Shown one piece after another: positions 23,218 through 31,278 of a DNA stretch of 35,356 nucleotides. The notes below the pieces were generated by a model, which saw only the letters and a program-made list of their open reading frames with translations, made no database searches and was not told the origin of the DNA. Source of the DNA: Lachnospiraceae bacterium (GTDB lineage Bacteria; Bacillota; Clostridia; Lachnospirales; Lachnospiraceae); the NCBI GenBank assembly GCA_024696945.1, contig JAILGF010000186.1:1-35356 (forward strand), read 5' to 3'. How positions within the stretch are numbered: the stretch's first letter is position 1; each line of letters opens with the position of its first letter. The position numbers and the translations under genes are program-made.

Positions 23218-23275
23218 TTATATTTTTCTGGAAAGAAGTAAAAAGTATCAATTCCAGAAAAATATAATTAATTTT
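23218..23275 (+). repeat. Palindromic repeat copy 2 (16-bp arms)
   Basis: TTATATTTTTCTGGAA (23218-23233) and its inverse at 23252-23267 enclose an 18-base loop, 83 bases after copy 1. The two loops differ at seven positions, all transitions, while the arms are unchanged. It ends 62 bases before the ATPase start. Confidence 0.85.
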
Positions 23276-23336
23276 GCAAGCAACAGGGGCAAGCAGGTTA
23301 CTGATTAGAAGATTGGCCTGCAGTAAGGTAAAGAAT

Positions 23337-24794
23337 ATGATCATAGGTAGAAAACAAGAGATAAGAAAACTTAATGAACTATATTTTAGCAAAAAAGCTG
23401 AATTGATAGCTGTGTACGGAAGAAGAAGGGTTGGTAAAACATTCCTGATAGATGAGGTGTTTGAAGGTAAGATTACTTTTCAACATTCTGGTCTTTCTCC
23501 TATTGAAGCAGAACAGTCAGAAAACTATGATGGGAAGAGCAGGATGAAGGACCAATTAAAACATTTCTGCCGTTCTCTAGAAAGAGCCGGATTGAAAAAT
23601 GTTAAAGTTCCGGAGTCATGGCTGGATGCCTTCTATATGCTTGAGGACCTCCTTGAAGAAAAGAATGGTAAAAACAGCAGGATTTTGGTATTCATTGATG
23701 AAATCCAATGGCTTGATACTCCAAAATCAGGTTTTATGACCGGCTTTGAAGCTTTTTGGAATGGATGGGCGTGCCATAAAAAAAATGTAATGGTCATTGT
23801 TTGCGGTAGCTCTAGCTCCTGGGTACTTGACAAACTAATAAATAATCATGGAGGACTTTACGACAGAGTTACCTGTGAAATGCAGCTTTTGCCATTCTCC
23901 TTAAAAGAATGTGAAGATTATTTTAAATCCAAAGATTTTATTATCTCTAGATATGATATCGTTCAATCATATATGATGTTAGGCGGAATACCGTATTATC
24001 TTGAATATTTCAGTAGGGAGAAGAGTCTTGCACAGAATATTGAAGCTGTTTTCTTTGAAGAGAAGGCACCGCTTAAATATGAATTTGATCGTTTATTTAG
24101 TTCATTGTTTGTAAATCCTGATGTTATGAAGAACATCATTATAGCCCTAAATAGGAAATCTGCAGGTTTTACGAGACAGGAATTGCTTAAGGAAACAGGA
24201 TTGAATGATAGCGGCGAATTTTCAAAGTTTTTAAAAGCACTTATTTCTGGAGGGTTTATTATAAGATATATCCCTTTCGGAAGCGGAAAAAGAGATGAAT
24301 TATATAAACTCGCTGATCCGTTCTGTATTTTTTACCTGAAGTTTGTTAAGGATAATCAGGGTAAAAAGATTAAATGGACAAATCTGGAATCCACAAATCA
24401 GGTTACAGTCTGGAAAGGATTGGCATTTGAAAATGTATGTTTTAACCATGTTAAGCAGATAAAAGCAGCGTTGGGAATTGCCAATGTATCTACAGAGGAA
24501 TCGCTTTGGTCAAAACGCGGCTCGGAAGAAGAAAAAGGAACTCAGATTGACATGGTTATAAAGCGTAAGGACAATGTTTTTAACATGTGCGAGGCAAAAT
24601 TCTTAAGCAACTTTTTTGCGGTTAATAAGAATTACCATTTTGTTTTGGATGACAGAAGAGAGCTATTATCATCTATAATACCTAAAAAGGCGGTTGTACA
24701 CAATACTTTGATCACAACCTATGGATTAAAACATAATGAGTATTCAGGGGATTTTGTAAGTGTAGTTCTCATGGATGACCTTTTTGCTTTTTGA
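23337..24794 (+). CDS. Archaeal-type ATPase (ATPase_2/DUF234 family), nuclease-like C-terminus
   Basis: A 485-residue protein. FIGR-like start IIGRKQEIRKLNEL, Walker A GRRRVGKT (28-35), Walker B ILVFIDEIQ (Asp121-Glu122) and the sensor-like VIVCGSSSSW define a STAND-like P-loop ATPase of the group first named from archaea. A winged-helix stretch (about 280-330, SAGFTRQELLKETGL) follows. The DUF234-type tail has GTQIDMVIKRKDN then CEAKF (Asp405, Glu419, Lys421), a PD-(D/E)XK-like core. The biological role of the family is unknown. I chose ATG 23337; an open frame back to TTG 23274 has no ribosome site. Two tandem palindromes stand directly upstream, and may be its binding sites. Confidence 0.88.
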   Translation: MIIGRKQEIRKLNELYFSKKAELIAVYGRRRVGKTFLIDEVFEGKITFQHSGLSPIEAEQSENYDGKSRMKDQLKHFCRSLERAGLKNVKVPESWLDAFYMLEDLLEEKNGKNSRILVFIDEIQWLDTPKSGFMTGFEAFWNGWACHKKNVMVIVCGSSSSWVLDKLINNHGGLYDRVTCEMQLLPFSLKECEDYFKSKDFIISRYDIVQSYMMLGGIPYYLEYFSREKSLAQNIEAVFFEEKAPLKYEFDRLFSSLFVNPDVMKNIIIALNRKSAGFTRQELLKETGLNDSGEFSKFLKALISGGFIIRYIPFGSGKRDELYKLADPFCIFYLKFVKDNQGKKIKWTNLESTNQVTVWKGLAFENVCFNHVKQIKAALGIANVSTEESLWSKRGSEEEKGTQIDMVIKRKDNVFNMCEAKFLSNFFAVNKNYHFVLDDRRELLSSIIPKKAVVHNTLITTYGLKHNEYSGDFVSVVLMDDLFAF

Positions 24795-24838
24795 TTTGCT
24801 GGAACCATAAACAACTCTCTTTAAAGGAGTGAACAAGT

Positions 24839-25150
24839 ATGGAGTATAAGTATAGAATTACTTTGGCAGATGATTCATCGGATTGGATATATATACATAG
24901 CAATGATGATACTGATTGCGACTCTACGGATTCATTCGTGGCTCTGCTTAAAATGATCTGTACTGACACTAACGGAAAGATAGAAGAAGTTGGGGATTAC
25001 CAATATAAGATAAAAGGGGATGGGATAGGTTTGATATATCAATGGGATAGCTGTTTTGGTATTGTTGCCGTCTGTCCACCTGAAATCTCAAAGACTCAGG
25101 CAATTGATTTTTTGAGTAGATACATGAGTGATTTTGCATCATGTTTGTAA
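24839..25150 (+). CDS. Hypothetical protein, 103 residues
   Basis: A small acidic soluble protein with AAAGGAG at the right distance from ATG 24839. It has no signal peptide or membrane segment. The sequence begins with strand-like YKYRITLAD and contains IYHSND-type polar turns, three separated Cys residues and a C-terminal helix (KTQAIDFLSRYMSDF). I do not recognise a family. It lies between the ATPase gene and a histidine phosphatase gene, all on the plus strand with short gaps, so it may be co-transcribed with either. Coding is supported by the ribosome site and by codon use. Confidence 0.65.
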   Translation: MEYKYRITLADDSSDWIYIHSNDDTDCDSTDSFVALLKMICTDTNGKIEEVGDYQYKIKGDGIGLIYQWDSCFGIVAVCPPEISKTQAIDFLSRYMSDFASCL

Positions 25151-25185
25151 GTTTGTATTAGTTAAGTGTTTGGGTGGAGGTTAAA

Positions 25186-25887
25186 ATGAGACTGCTTTTG
25201 GTACGACATGGGGAACCGGATTATGAGAAAGACTGCCTGACGGATTTGGGGTTTAAGCAGGCTGAAATAGTCGCCAAACGTCTTTTGGATGAGGGAATTG
25301 AAGGAATATATTCTTCTCCCATGGGAAGAGCCAGACAAACGGCCGAACCGTTCGCACGTCTCTCAGAAATTAAGGCTGTGCATATTCTCGATTTTATGCG
25401 GGAAATAAGATACGGCAGAGAAGATGCATTATACCAGAGCGGAAATCCATGGATAGTTTCAATGGAGCTTATGAGCAAGGGCAAAAACTTACAGGACCCG
25501 AACTGGAGAGAGCTTCCGGAATTTGTTGATAATACCGCAACCGTTGATATAGACAATGTTATAAGAGGCACGGACGAATGGCTGGCATCGTTAGGGTATG
25601 AGCGTGAAGGATTGTATTATCGCTGTAAAACAGAAGATGACAGAAAGAGGACATTTGTATTGTTCAGTCACGGTGGTTCTTCAACCGCCTTCCTTTCACG
25701 TGTTTTGAACATACCGTTTCCGCATCTATGTATGGTTTTGGGCTTCATTCAGCATACTTCTATTTCAGTACTCAGATTTGACCGACGTCCGGGAAGTCTT
25801 TGTATGCCAATATTAGAGGTGGCAGCTGAGGCACGACATTTACATGATTCTGTTTTTGATACCGAAAATTGCAAAATGATAAACTAA
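25186..25887 (+). CDS. Histidine phosphatase (phosphoglycerate mutase-like) family protein
   Basis: 233 residues. The N-terminal LLLVRHGEPDY contains the RHG motif with catalytic His8. SSPMGRARQTAEP supplies the second Arg, and FVLFSHGGSSTAF the second catalytic His. These enzymes remove phosphate through a phospho-His intermediate; the substrate here is unknown (sugar phosphates, alpha-ribazole phosphate and others occur in the family). ATG 25186 is preferred over the GTG at 25174, which falls in the Shine-Dalgarno GGAGG. It is the first of a closely spaced group with HAD, EamA and HD-domain genes. Confidence 0.9.
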   Translation: MRLLLVRHGEPDYEKDCLTDLGFKQAEIVAKRLLDEGIEGIYSSPMGRARQTAEPFARLSEIKAVHILDFMREIRYGREDALYQSGNPWIVSMELMSKGKNLQDPNWRELPEFVDNTATVDIDNVIRGTDEWLASLGYEREGLYYRCKTEDDRKRTFVLFSHGGSSTAFLSRVLNIPFPHLCMVLGFIQHTSISVLRFDRRPGSLCMPILEVAAEARHLHDSVFDTENCKMIN

Positions 25888-25925
25888 ACAACACAAACTG
25901 CATTTTTTCTTTGGAGGAATACAGA

Positions 25926-26603
25926 ATGATAAAAGCAGTAATATTTGATATGTTTGAAACACTTATAACTCTCTTTGAGGGAAGAACGTATTTCGGAGAG
26001 AATATTGCTCAGGATTTTAAAATTCCTTTACCGGAATTTGCTAAGGAATGGCATGCTACCGAACGTGACAGAAGCATAGGAAAATATACTATAGAGGAAG
26101 GCATAGCAGTTACACTCAAAAGATTGGGAGCGTATTCGGAAGATAAGGTTAAATATGCAGCGGGAAAGCGCCGGGAGGCTTTGGGTGATACATTTTCAAA
26201 TATACCGGAGGATTCTGTACAGCTTCTGAAAAAGCTTCATGAGAAAAATGTTTTAGTAGGATTGATTACAAATACATTTTCGGATGAGAGGGACATGATC
26301 AGAGAATGCAAACTGTTTCCTCTGTTTGATGCCGCAATGATTTCTTATGAACAGGGAGTATGCAAACCCGATCCTGCTATATACCGAAAAATGCTTGATG
26401 CTTTAAAAGTCAAACCCGAAGAGTGCTTATATGTAGGTGATGGCGGTTCCCGGGAATTATATGCGGCAAGAGATATAGGCATGAATGCCGTTCAATGCAC
26501 CTGGTTCCATGACAGAGCGTTCGAGCCGCATGTACCGTGTCCTCTGCTTGACGAGTTCCCTCATGCAGATAAACAATCTGATATATTGAAATATCTGGAT
26601 TAA
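25926..26603 (+). CDS. HAD family hydrolase
   Basis: 225 residues of HAD subfamily I. The nucleophile Asp8 lies in VIFDMFETLIT; motif II is GLITNTF, motif III Lys in CKPDPAIYRKML, and motif IV GDGGSRELYAARDIG. The residue two after the nucleophile is Phe rather than the usual Asp of HAD phosphatases, a state also seen in haloacid dehalogenases, so phosphatase activity should not be assumed. ATG 25926 with GGAGG upstream was chosen over the 25869 start, which overlaps the previous gene. It lies 38 bases after the histidine phosphatase and 27 before the EamA transporter. Confidence 0.85.
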   Translation: MIKAVIFDMFETLITLFEGRTYFGENIAQDFKIPLPEFAKEWHATERDRSIGKYTIEEGIAVTLKRLGAYSEDKVKYAAGKRREALGDTFSNIPEDSVQLLKKLHEKNVLVGLITNTFSDERDMIRECKLFPLFDAAMISYEQGVCKPDPAIYRKMLDALKVKPEECLYVGDGGSRELYAARDIGMNAVQCTWFHDRAFEPHVPCPLLDEFPHADKQSDILKYLD

Positions 26604-26630
26604 GAGAAAAATTGCTATGTCGGGTGCTTT

Positions 26631-27524
26631 ATGAAAAATAAAAAAATAATTGGCAATGCTTTATTGACACTGGTAGCGATCATATGGGGAACCGCCTTTG
26701 CTTTTCAAAGAGTCGGAATGGACCATATTGAACCCATAACTTTCACTGCTTCCAGGATGTCTCTTGCAGCTGTTTTCATAGGTATTGTGTCGTTAATAAA
26801 GAAGAGCAATACAGAAGATGTTTCACAGAAAGAAAATTATAATAAAAACACGATCGTCGGGGGAATATGCTGCGGGTGTTTCTTAGCTTCTGCAAGTATA
26901 TTTCAGCAGATGGGGATTGTATATACCACCGCCGGAAAAGCCGGGTTTATTACGGCTTTATATATGCTGCTAGTACCGATTATAAGCTTTGTTTTATTTA
27001 AGAAACGAAACACACTTCTTGTATGGCTTGCTGTACTATTGGGCATTGCGGGTATGTATCTGCTATGCATGACAGAGAGCTTAGAACTATCGAGAGGAGA
27101 TGCACTAATAGGAATATGCGCATTGCTGTTCAGCGGGCATATACTGTGTTGTGATCATTTTGCAGGCAGGGGAAACCCAATAAAAATATCTGCAATACAG
27201 TTTCTGACTACAGCCATAATATCATGGGTATTTGCCTTCATAATGGAAAAACCGAATATTGAGACTATTTTAGAGGCCGTAATCCCGATCGTTTATTGCG
27301 GGATTGTATCAGGAGGGATCGGATATACCCTGCAGATGGTTGCTCAAAAATATACCGATCCAACGGTTGCGTCGCTTTTAATGAGCTTAGAGTCGGTATT
27401 CGCTGTTATTGCCGGAGTAATAATCCTGAATGAACGCATGAGCGGAAGAGAACTGCTGGGCTGCATTATTATGTTTGCTGCCATTATTATGGTTCAGATA
27501 CCATTGCCCAAAAGGAAACAATAA
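26631..27524 (+). CDS. DMT superfamily (EamA) transporter
   Basis: 297 residues with about ten hydrophobic segments in two EamA repeats. Markers are LVAIIWGTAFAFQRVGMD at the N-terminus, FLASASIFQQMGIVYTTAGK in the first half, and YTLQMVAQKYTDPTVASLLM, then ESVFAVIAGVIILNE, in the second. EamA proteins export amino acids or other metabolites; the cargo is unknown. It begins 27 bases after the HAD gene with only a weak ribosome site, so translational coupling is likely. The length is normal for the family. Confidence 0.92.
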   Translation: MKNKKIIGNALLTLVAIIWGTAFAFQRVGMDHIEPITFTASRMSLAAVFIGIVSLIKKSNTEDVSQKENYNKNTIVGGICCGCFLASASIFQQMGIVYTTAGKAGFITALYMLLVPIISFVLFKKRNTLLVWLAVLLGIAGMYLLCMTESLELSRGDALIGICALLFSGHILCCDHFAGRGNPIKISAIQFLTTAIISWVFAFIMEKPNIETILEAVIPIVYCGIVSGGIGYTLQMVAQKYTDPTVASLLMSLESVFAVIAGVIILNERMSGRELLGCIIMFAAIIMVQIPLPKRKQ

Positions 27525-27564
27525 GTATTTAGGCGATTTGCACTAATTATGGGAGGGGAAATGT

Positions 27565-28473
27565 ATGGAAGCGTTTTATTTAGAAAAGAGGCTGAAAGAA
27601 AAAAATCCCGATCTTCATAAGCGGATGACCGATGGTATTTCTGTACTATACACAATGCTTAACAAATACGCCGTAAGATTCCCGTACTATACGGATCATT
27701 CAATGCTCCATAGTATGGATATAATTGAATTCTGTAATGAGCTTATAGGTCCGGAACAGATACAGAAGCTTCTTCCGGAAGAATGTTATGTGTTGCTTAT
27801 GGGTGCTTATCTGCATGACATCGGCATGTGCATAAGTCATAAAGACTTTCTGGAGTTTTCAGAGACTTTAGAACGGACGAAACAGGAATTCCCTCATAAG
27901 ATAGATAATGAATCCGAAATCGTAAGATTATTTCATCAAGAGTATAGCGGTTTATTTATAAACAAATATGCGGATTTATTTGACATTCCTGAGCCGGGTT
28001 TGGTTAAGGCAATTATTCAGATATCACGAGGTCACAGGAAAGCAGATCTTTTCGATAAAGATGAATATGGTGATATAAATATAAAGAGTGGATCAATCAG
28101 GACATCATATCTTTCTGCCGTTTTACGGCTTGCCGATGAAATGGATGTTGCATCTACACGCAACCCCGAGCTTCTGTTTGGTTCATTATCGATAGATGTT
28201 GAAAATCAGAAAAAGGTTTTTGGCATTCATGAATCAATCCAAAGAGTAGAAGTAAAGGATGATATGATAATTTTATACAGTATGCCAAAGTCACAGGAAT
28301 ATATACCGATGGTCTGGAATCTCAGTCAAAAAATACAGGATAATCTTGATTATTGCAGGACCGTTGCAGAAAAAACGTCTGACTTGAGGATTTCCCAGAC
28401 AAAAGTGGTTATAAAGCCTGAAAAAGTCGGAAATCCCGGGACGAAAGACAGCTTTACCTGGAATAATGTTTAA
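27565..28473 (+). CDS. HD-domain metal-dependent phosphohydrolase-like protein
   Basis: 302 residues. The HD core is visible: YTDHSMLHSMDIIEF (first His), YLHDIGM (the HD pair), GHRKAD (further His) and LADEMDVAST (last Asp). It lacks a signal peptide and membrane segments. The order and spacing resemble the HD domains found next to GHKL or HSP90-like ATPase domains, but here it stands alone with a C-terminal region of about 100 residues of mixed strands. A nucleotide substrate is likely but unproven. GGGAGGGG lies before ATG 27565. Confidence 0.82.
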   Translation: MEAFYLEKRLKEKNPDLHKRMTDGISVLYTMLNKYAVRFPYYTDHSMLHSMDIIEFCNELIGPEQIQKLLPEECYVLLMGAYLHDIGMCISHKDFLEFSETLERTKQEFPHKIDNESEIVRLFHQEYSGLFINKYADLFDIPEPGLVKAIIQISRGHRKADLFDKDEYGDINIKSGSIRTSYLSAVLRLADEMDVASTRNPELLFGSLSIDVENQKKVFGIHESIQRVEVKDDMIILYSMPKSQEYIPMVWNLSQKIQDNLDYCRTVAEKTSDLRISQTKVVIKPEKVGNPGTKDSFTWNNV

Positions 28474-28483
28474 GCATATATGC

Positions 28484-28565
28484 TGTGCACCATTAACAGT
28501 GACACTGATTATATTGTTGATTGAGGATAAAAAGAATCTATGAATTTATGAGGAAAAAGCAGTGA
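28484..28565 (+). pseudogene. Internally deleted copy of the alpha/beta hydrolase gene (leader fused to tail)
   Basis: Bases 28484-28533 match the leader of the intact hydrolase gene (31223-31279), including an exact 21-base block (28513-28533 with 31259-31279). Bases 28529-28551 match exactly the last codons of the same gene (32049-32071, encoding KRIYEFM). The two blocks meet in a run of A, so the body of the gene has been lost between short A-rich homologies. A short in-frame relic from TTG 28521 to TGA 28563-28565 overlaps the GTG start of the polymerase. Confidence 0.7.
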
Positions 28566-30076
28566 AATCATATATCGCAATAGATTTAAAATCTTTTTAC
28601 GCATCAGTGGAATGTGTGGAAAGAAAACGTGATCCACTGACGACAAACCTTCTTGTGGCAGATGCATCGAGAACGGAAAAAACCATCTGCCTGGCTGTAT
28701 CACCCTCATTAAAAGCTTATGGTCTGGGTGGAAGATGCCGTTTGTTTGAAGCGATACAGAAGGTTAAGGAGGCAAATGCATATCGAAGAGTAAATGCTCC
28801 GGGTGGAAAATTTAAAGGGAAGTCGGATTCTGCTGCGGAATTGAATGCAAATCCGTCCATGGAAATAGATTTCATCATAGCACCTCCTCAAATGAAAAAG
28901 TATATGGAAATAAGCACACATATCTACGATATATACCTAAAATATGTGGCTCCTGAGGATATGCATGTGTATTCGGTTGACGAGGTATTTATCGATGCAA
29001 CTGATTATCTGAAGCTTTACGATATGTCAGCACATGACCTTGCTATAAAAATGATCAGGGATGTTTTGGCAGATACTGGGATTACTGCTACAGCAGGTAT
29101 AGGTACGAACATGTATCTTGCCAAAATCGCCATGGACATAGTTGCAAAGCATATGCCGGCAGATAAGGACGGAGTGCGTATTGCGGAATTGGATGAAATG
29201 TCTTACAGAAAGCTCCTTTGGAACCACAGACCGCTTACCGATTTCTGGAGAGTCGGAAGAGGATATGCAAAACGTCTAGAAAAACTTGGGCTAATGACCA
29301 TGGGGGATATAGCCCTTTGCTCAGTAGGAAAAGCAAATGAGTATTATAACGAGGACTTGTTATATAAAACTTTTGGCGTTAATGCCGAACTTCTGATAGA
29401 TCATGCATGGGGATGGGAACCCGTTGAGATAAAGGATATAAAGGGTTATGTTCCCGAAAACCATTCTTTAAGTCAGGGTCAGGTGCTTTCGGGACCTTAT
29501 CCATTTGATAAGGGAAGGCTTATAGCAAGGGAAATGACGGATCTTTTATCGCTGACCTTAGTTGAGAAAAAGGTGGTCACAAATCAGATGGTGCTTACAG
29601 TAGGTTATGATATAGAAAACCTGTCCGATCCGGAAAGAGCGGCAGCTTATAAAGGAGAGGTTGAGACTGACCGTTACGGACGCAGTGTTCCCAAATCGGC
29701 ACACGGTTCGATAAATCTTGGAGAATATACTTCTTCAACCTCAGCCATGCTCGATGCAGTCACGAAGCTTTACGAAAGAATTGTGGATCCGGCTCTTACC
29801 GTTCGCAGAATGTATGTGGTTGCAAACAATATCATTCCCGAGGATAAAATACCGGTTCCCACCTATGAGCAGCTTGATCTTTTTACGGATTATGAAGCTT
29901 TAGAAAGAGAAAAGGAAAAGAAACGTCAAAGCAAAGAAAAGGAACGGAATATCCAGAATGCGATAATTGAAATAAAGGAACGTTACGGAAAATGTGCTAT
30001 GCTCAGAGGAATGAACCTTGAGGAAGGGGCTACCACCATAGAAAGGAACAGCCAGGTGGGTGGGCATAAAGCATAA
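28562..30076 (+). CDS. Y-family DNA polymerase (UmuC/UvrX-like)
   Basis: 504 residues, a translesion polymerase. IDLKSFYASVE holds metal-binding Asp8 and steric-gate Tyr13; YSVDEVFID holds Asp140-Glu141; AGIGTNMYLAKIAMD and the following thumb-type DFWRVGRGYAKRLEKLG are standard. QLDLF near residue 437 is a clamp-binding motif. The C-terminus (RYGKCAMLRGMNLEEGATT then GGHKA) is typical of Firmicute UvrX-like enzymes that work with YolD proteins. It starts at GTG 28562 with AGGA upstream; the start region is made from the tail of a deleted hydrolase gene. No clear LexA-type box was seen. It forms an operon with the next gene. Confidence 0.93.
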   Translation: MKSYIAIDLKSFYASVECVERKRDPLTTNLLVADASRTEKTICLAVSPSLKAYGLGGRCRLFEAIQKVKEANAYRRVNAPGGKFKGKSDSAAELNANPSMEIDFIIAPPQMKKYMEISTHIYDIYLKYVAPEDMHVYSVDEVFIDATDYLKLYDMSAHDLAIKMIRDVLADTGITATAGIGTNMYLAKIAMDIVAKHMPADKDGVRIAELDEMSYRKLLWNHRPLTDFWRVGRGYAKRLEKLGLMTMGDIALCSVGKANEYYNEDLLYKTFGVNAELLIDHAWGWEPVEIKDIKGYVPENHSLSQGQVLSGPYPFDKGRLIAREMTDLLSLTLVEKKVVTNQMVLTVGYDIENLSDPERAAAYKGEVETDRYGRSVPKSAHGSINLGEYTSSTSAMLDAVTKLYERIVDPALTVRRMYVVANNIIPEDKIPVPTYEQLDLFTDYEALEREKEKKRQSKEKERNIQNAIIEIKERYGKCAMLRGMNLEEGATTIERNSQVGGHKA

Positions 30077-30090
30077 AAACGGTGTATGAC

Positions 30091-30501
30091 ATGGATAAAT
30101 ACGATGATATAATAAACCTTCCGCATCATGTTTCTAAAACCAGGAAAAGAATGACCATGGATGCAAGGGCAGCTCAGTTCTCCCCATTCGCAGCTCTTAC
30201 CGGTTATGATGATGAAATAGATGAGATGGCCAGACTGACGGAAGAGCAGATGGACATATCTTTTGACGATGAAAAACTAGAAGGTCTCGATAAAACTATT
30301 TCCTATCTGGAAGAGCATGCAAAAGAAAATGTGCCGATAATTGTGGAGTATTTCGTCCCTGATAAAAAGAAAAACGGCGGAGAGTATGTTAAACTGCAAG
30401 GCATATTTAAACGCATTGATATTGAAGACGGAATGCTTATGTTTACAGACGGACATAAGATATTGCTGAAGGATATTTATAATATCCGGATTGAAGCTTG
30501 A
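30091..30501 (+). CDS. YolD-like protein
   Basis: 136 residues. RMTMDARAAQFSPFAALTGY near the N-terminus is the hallmark of the YolD-like family, followed by a helical stretch and a small beta domain (GIFKRIDIEDGMLMFTDGHK). YolD proteins sit next to Y-family polymerases in many Firmicutes and plasmids and are thought to assist or restrain them. ATG 30091 is chosen over the GTG at 30082; both lie within 15 bases of the polymerase stop, so translation is coupled. Family assignment is strong, mechanism unknown. Confidence 0.9.
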   Translation: MDKYDDIINLPHHVSKTRKRMTMDARAAQFSPFAALTGYDDEIDEMARLTEEQMDISFDDEKLEGLDKTISYLEEHAKENVPIIVEYFVPDKKKNGGEYVKLQGIFKRIDIEDGMLMFTDGHKILLKDIYNIRIEA

Positions 30502-30531
30502 CACGATAATACTAAAAGGTATGGTACTTTT

Positions 30532-31218
30532 ATGAAATACTCAGATAAGTTTGTAATTAAATCTATGGATGGGTTGATCAAGCTCATAGATGAAGTAGGC
30601 TTTGTTCCATTCTTTGCAAATGAGATAGACGGTTTTTCTTTGGAGGAGCACATAGACCATAAGTGTTGGTATGATGGAAGCGATCCATGGGAGGCATGGG
30701 AATGGAAGGGACCTGTCATCAGAAAAACTAAAGGTGCTTACGGGAAGTTTTTAAAAGGAAAAGCAATGTATATAAGTCAGAAATGGTTTCCTGATTTTGC
30801 TAATTTCCGTAGGGATGGATACGATTTTGACGCCAGATATGAGGATGGTTTGGCTTCACGTAATGAAAAGGAATTATATGAGCTCCTTGATGAAAATGCT
30901 CCGATTATGTCTAAAAGCCTAAAAAGAATCGGAAGTTATTGTAAGAATGGGAAAAAAGGATTTGACAGTACGATAACAAAGCTTCAGAAATTGGGCTATG
31001 TTGTTATAAGTGATTTCTCAAAGGCGATTGATAGATCGGGACAGGAATATGGCTGGGGAATAGCAGAATATTCGACTCCGGAGAAATATTTTGGAAAATC
31101 ATTCATAGATAAAGTTTATGAGTGTACACCTAAAGAATCATATGAAAAGATAATAAAACACTTTAAAAAGATTCTTCCAAAAGCAACAGAGGAACAGCTT
31201 TCTAAGATACTGAAATAG
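30532..31218 (+). CDS. AlkZ-related protein
   Basis: 228 residues, cytoplasmic. VGFVPFFANEIDGFSLEE, WEWKGPVIRK, AYGKFLKGKA, WFPDFANFRRDGYDFDARYE and YGWGIAEYSTPEKYFG match, from memory, a Clostridia family labelled AlkZ-related (winged-helix proteins distantly similar to the interstrand-crosslink glycosylase AlkZ/YcaQ). The catalytic QxQ motif of true AlkZ is not seen, so glycosylase activity is doubtful. Its position after a translesion polymerase and YolD supports a DNA-damage theme. ATG 30532 is 30 bases after the YolD stop. Confidence 0.65.
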   Translation: MKYSDKFVIKSMDGLIKLIDEVGFVPFFANEIDGFSLEEHIDHKCWYDGSDPWEAWEWKGPVIRKTKGAYGKFLKGKAMYISQKWFPDFANFRRDGYDFDARYEDGLASRNEKELYELLDENAPIMSKSLKRIGSYCKNGKKGFDSTITKLQKLGYVVISDFSKAIDRSGQEYGWGIAEYSTPEKYFGKSFIDKVYECTPKESYEKIIKHFKKILPKATEEQLSKILK

Positions 31219-31222
31219 AGCT

Positions 31223-31278
31223 TGTGTACCAAGCACTGATAACTGTAACACTGATTGAATTGTTGATTGAGGATAAAA
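31223..31278 (+). repeat. Leader sequence shared with the polymerase upstream region
   Basis: This leader of the alpha/beta hydrolase gene is repeated at 28484-28532 with few changes and one 7-8 base gap. It contains the ribosome site TTGAGGA. Confidence 0.7.

Noticed and set aside
23274..23336. Longer N-terminus for the DUF234 ATPase from TTG 23274
   Set aside because: No ribosome site, overlaps the palindrome flank, and the family normally begins near the IIGR motif.
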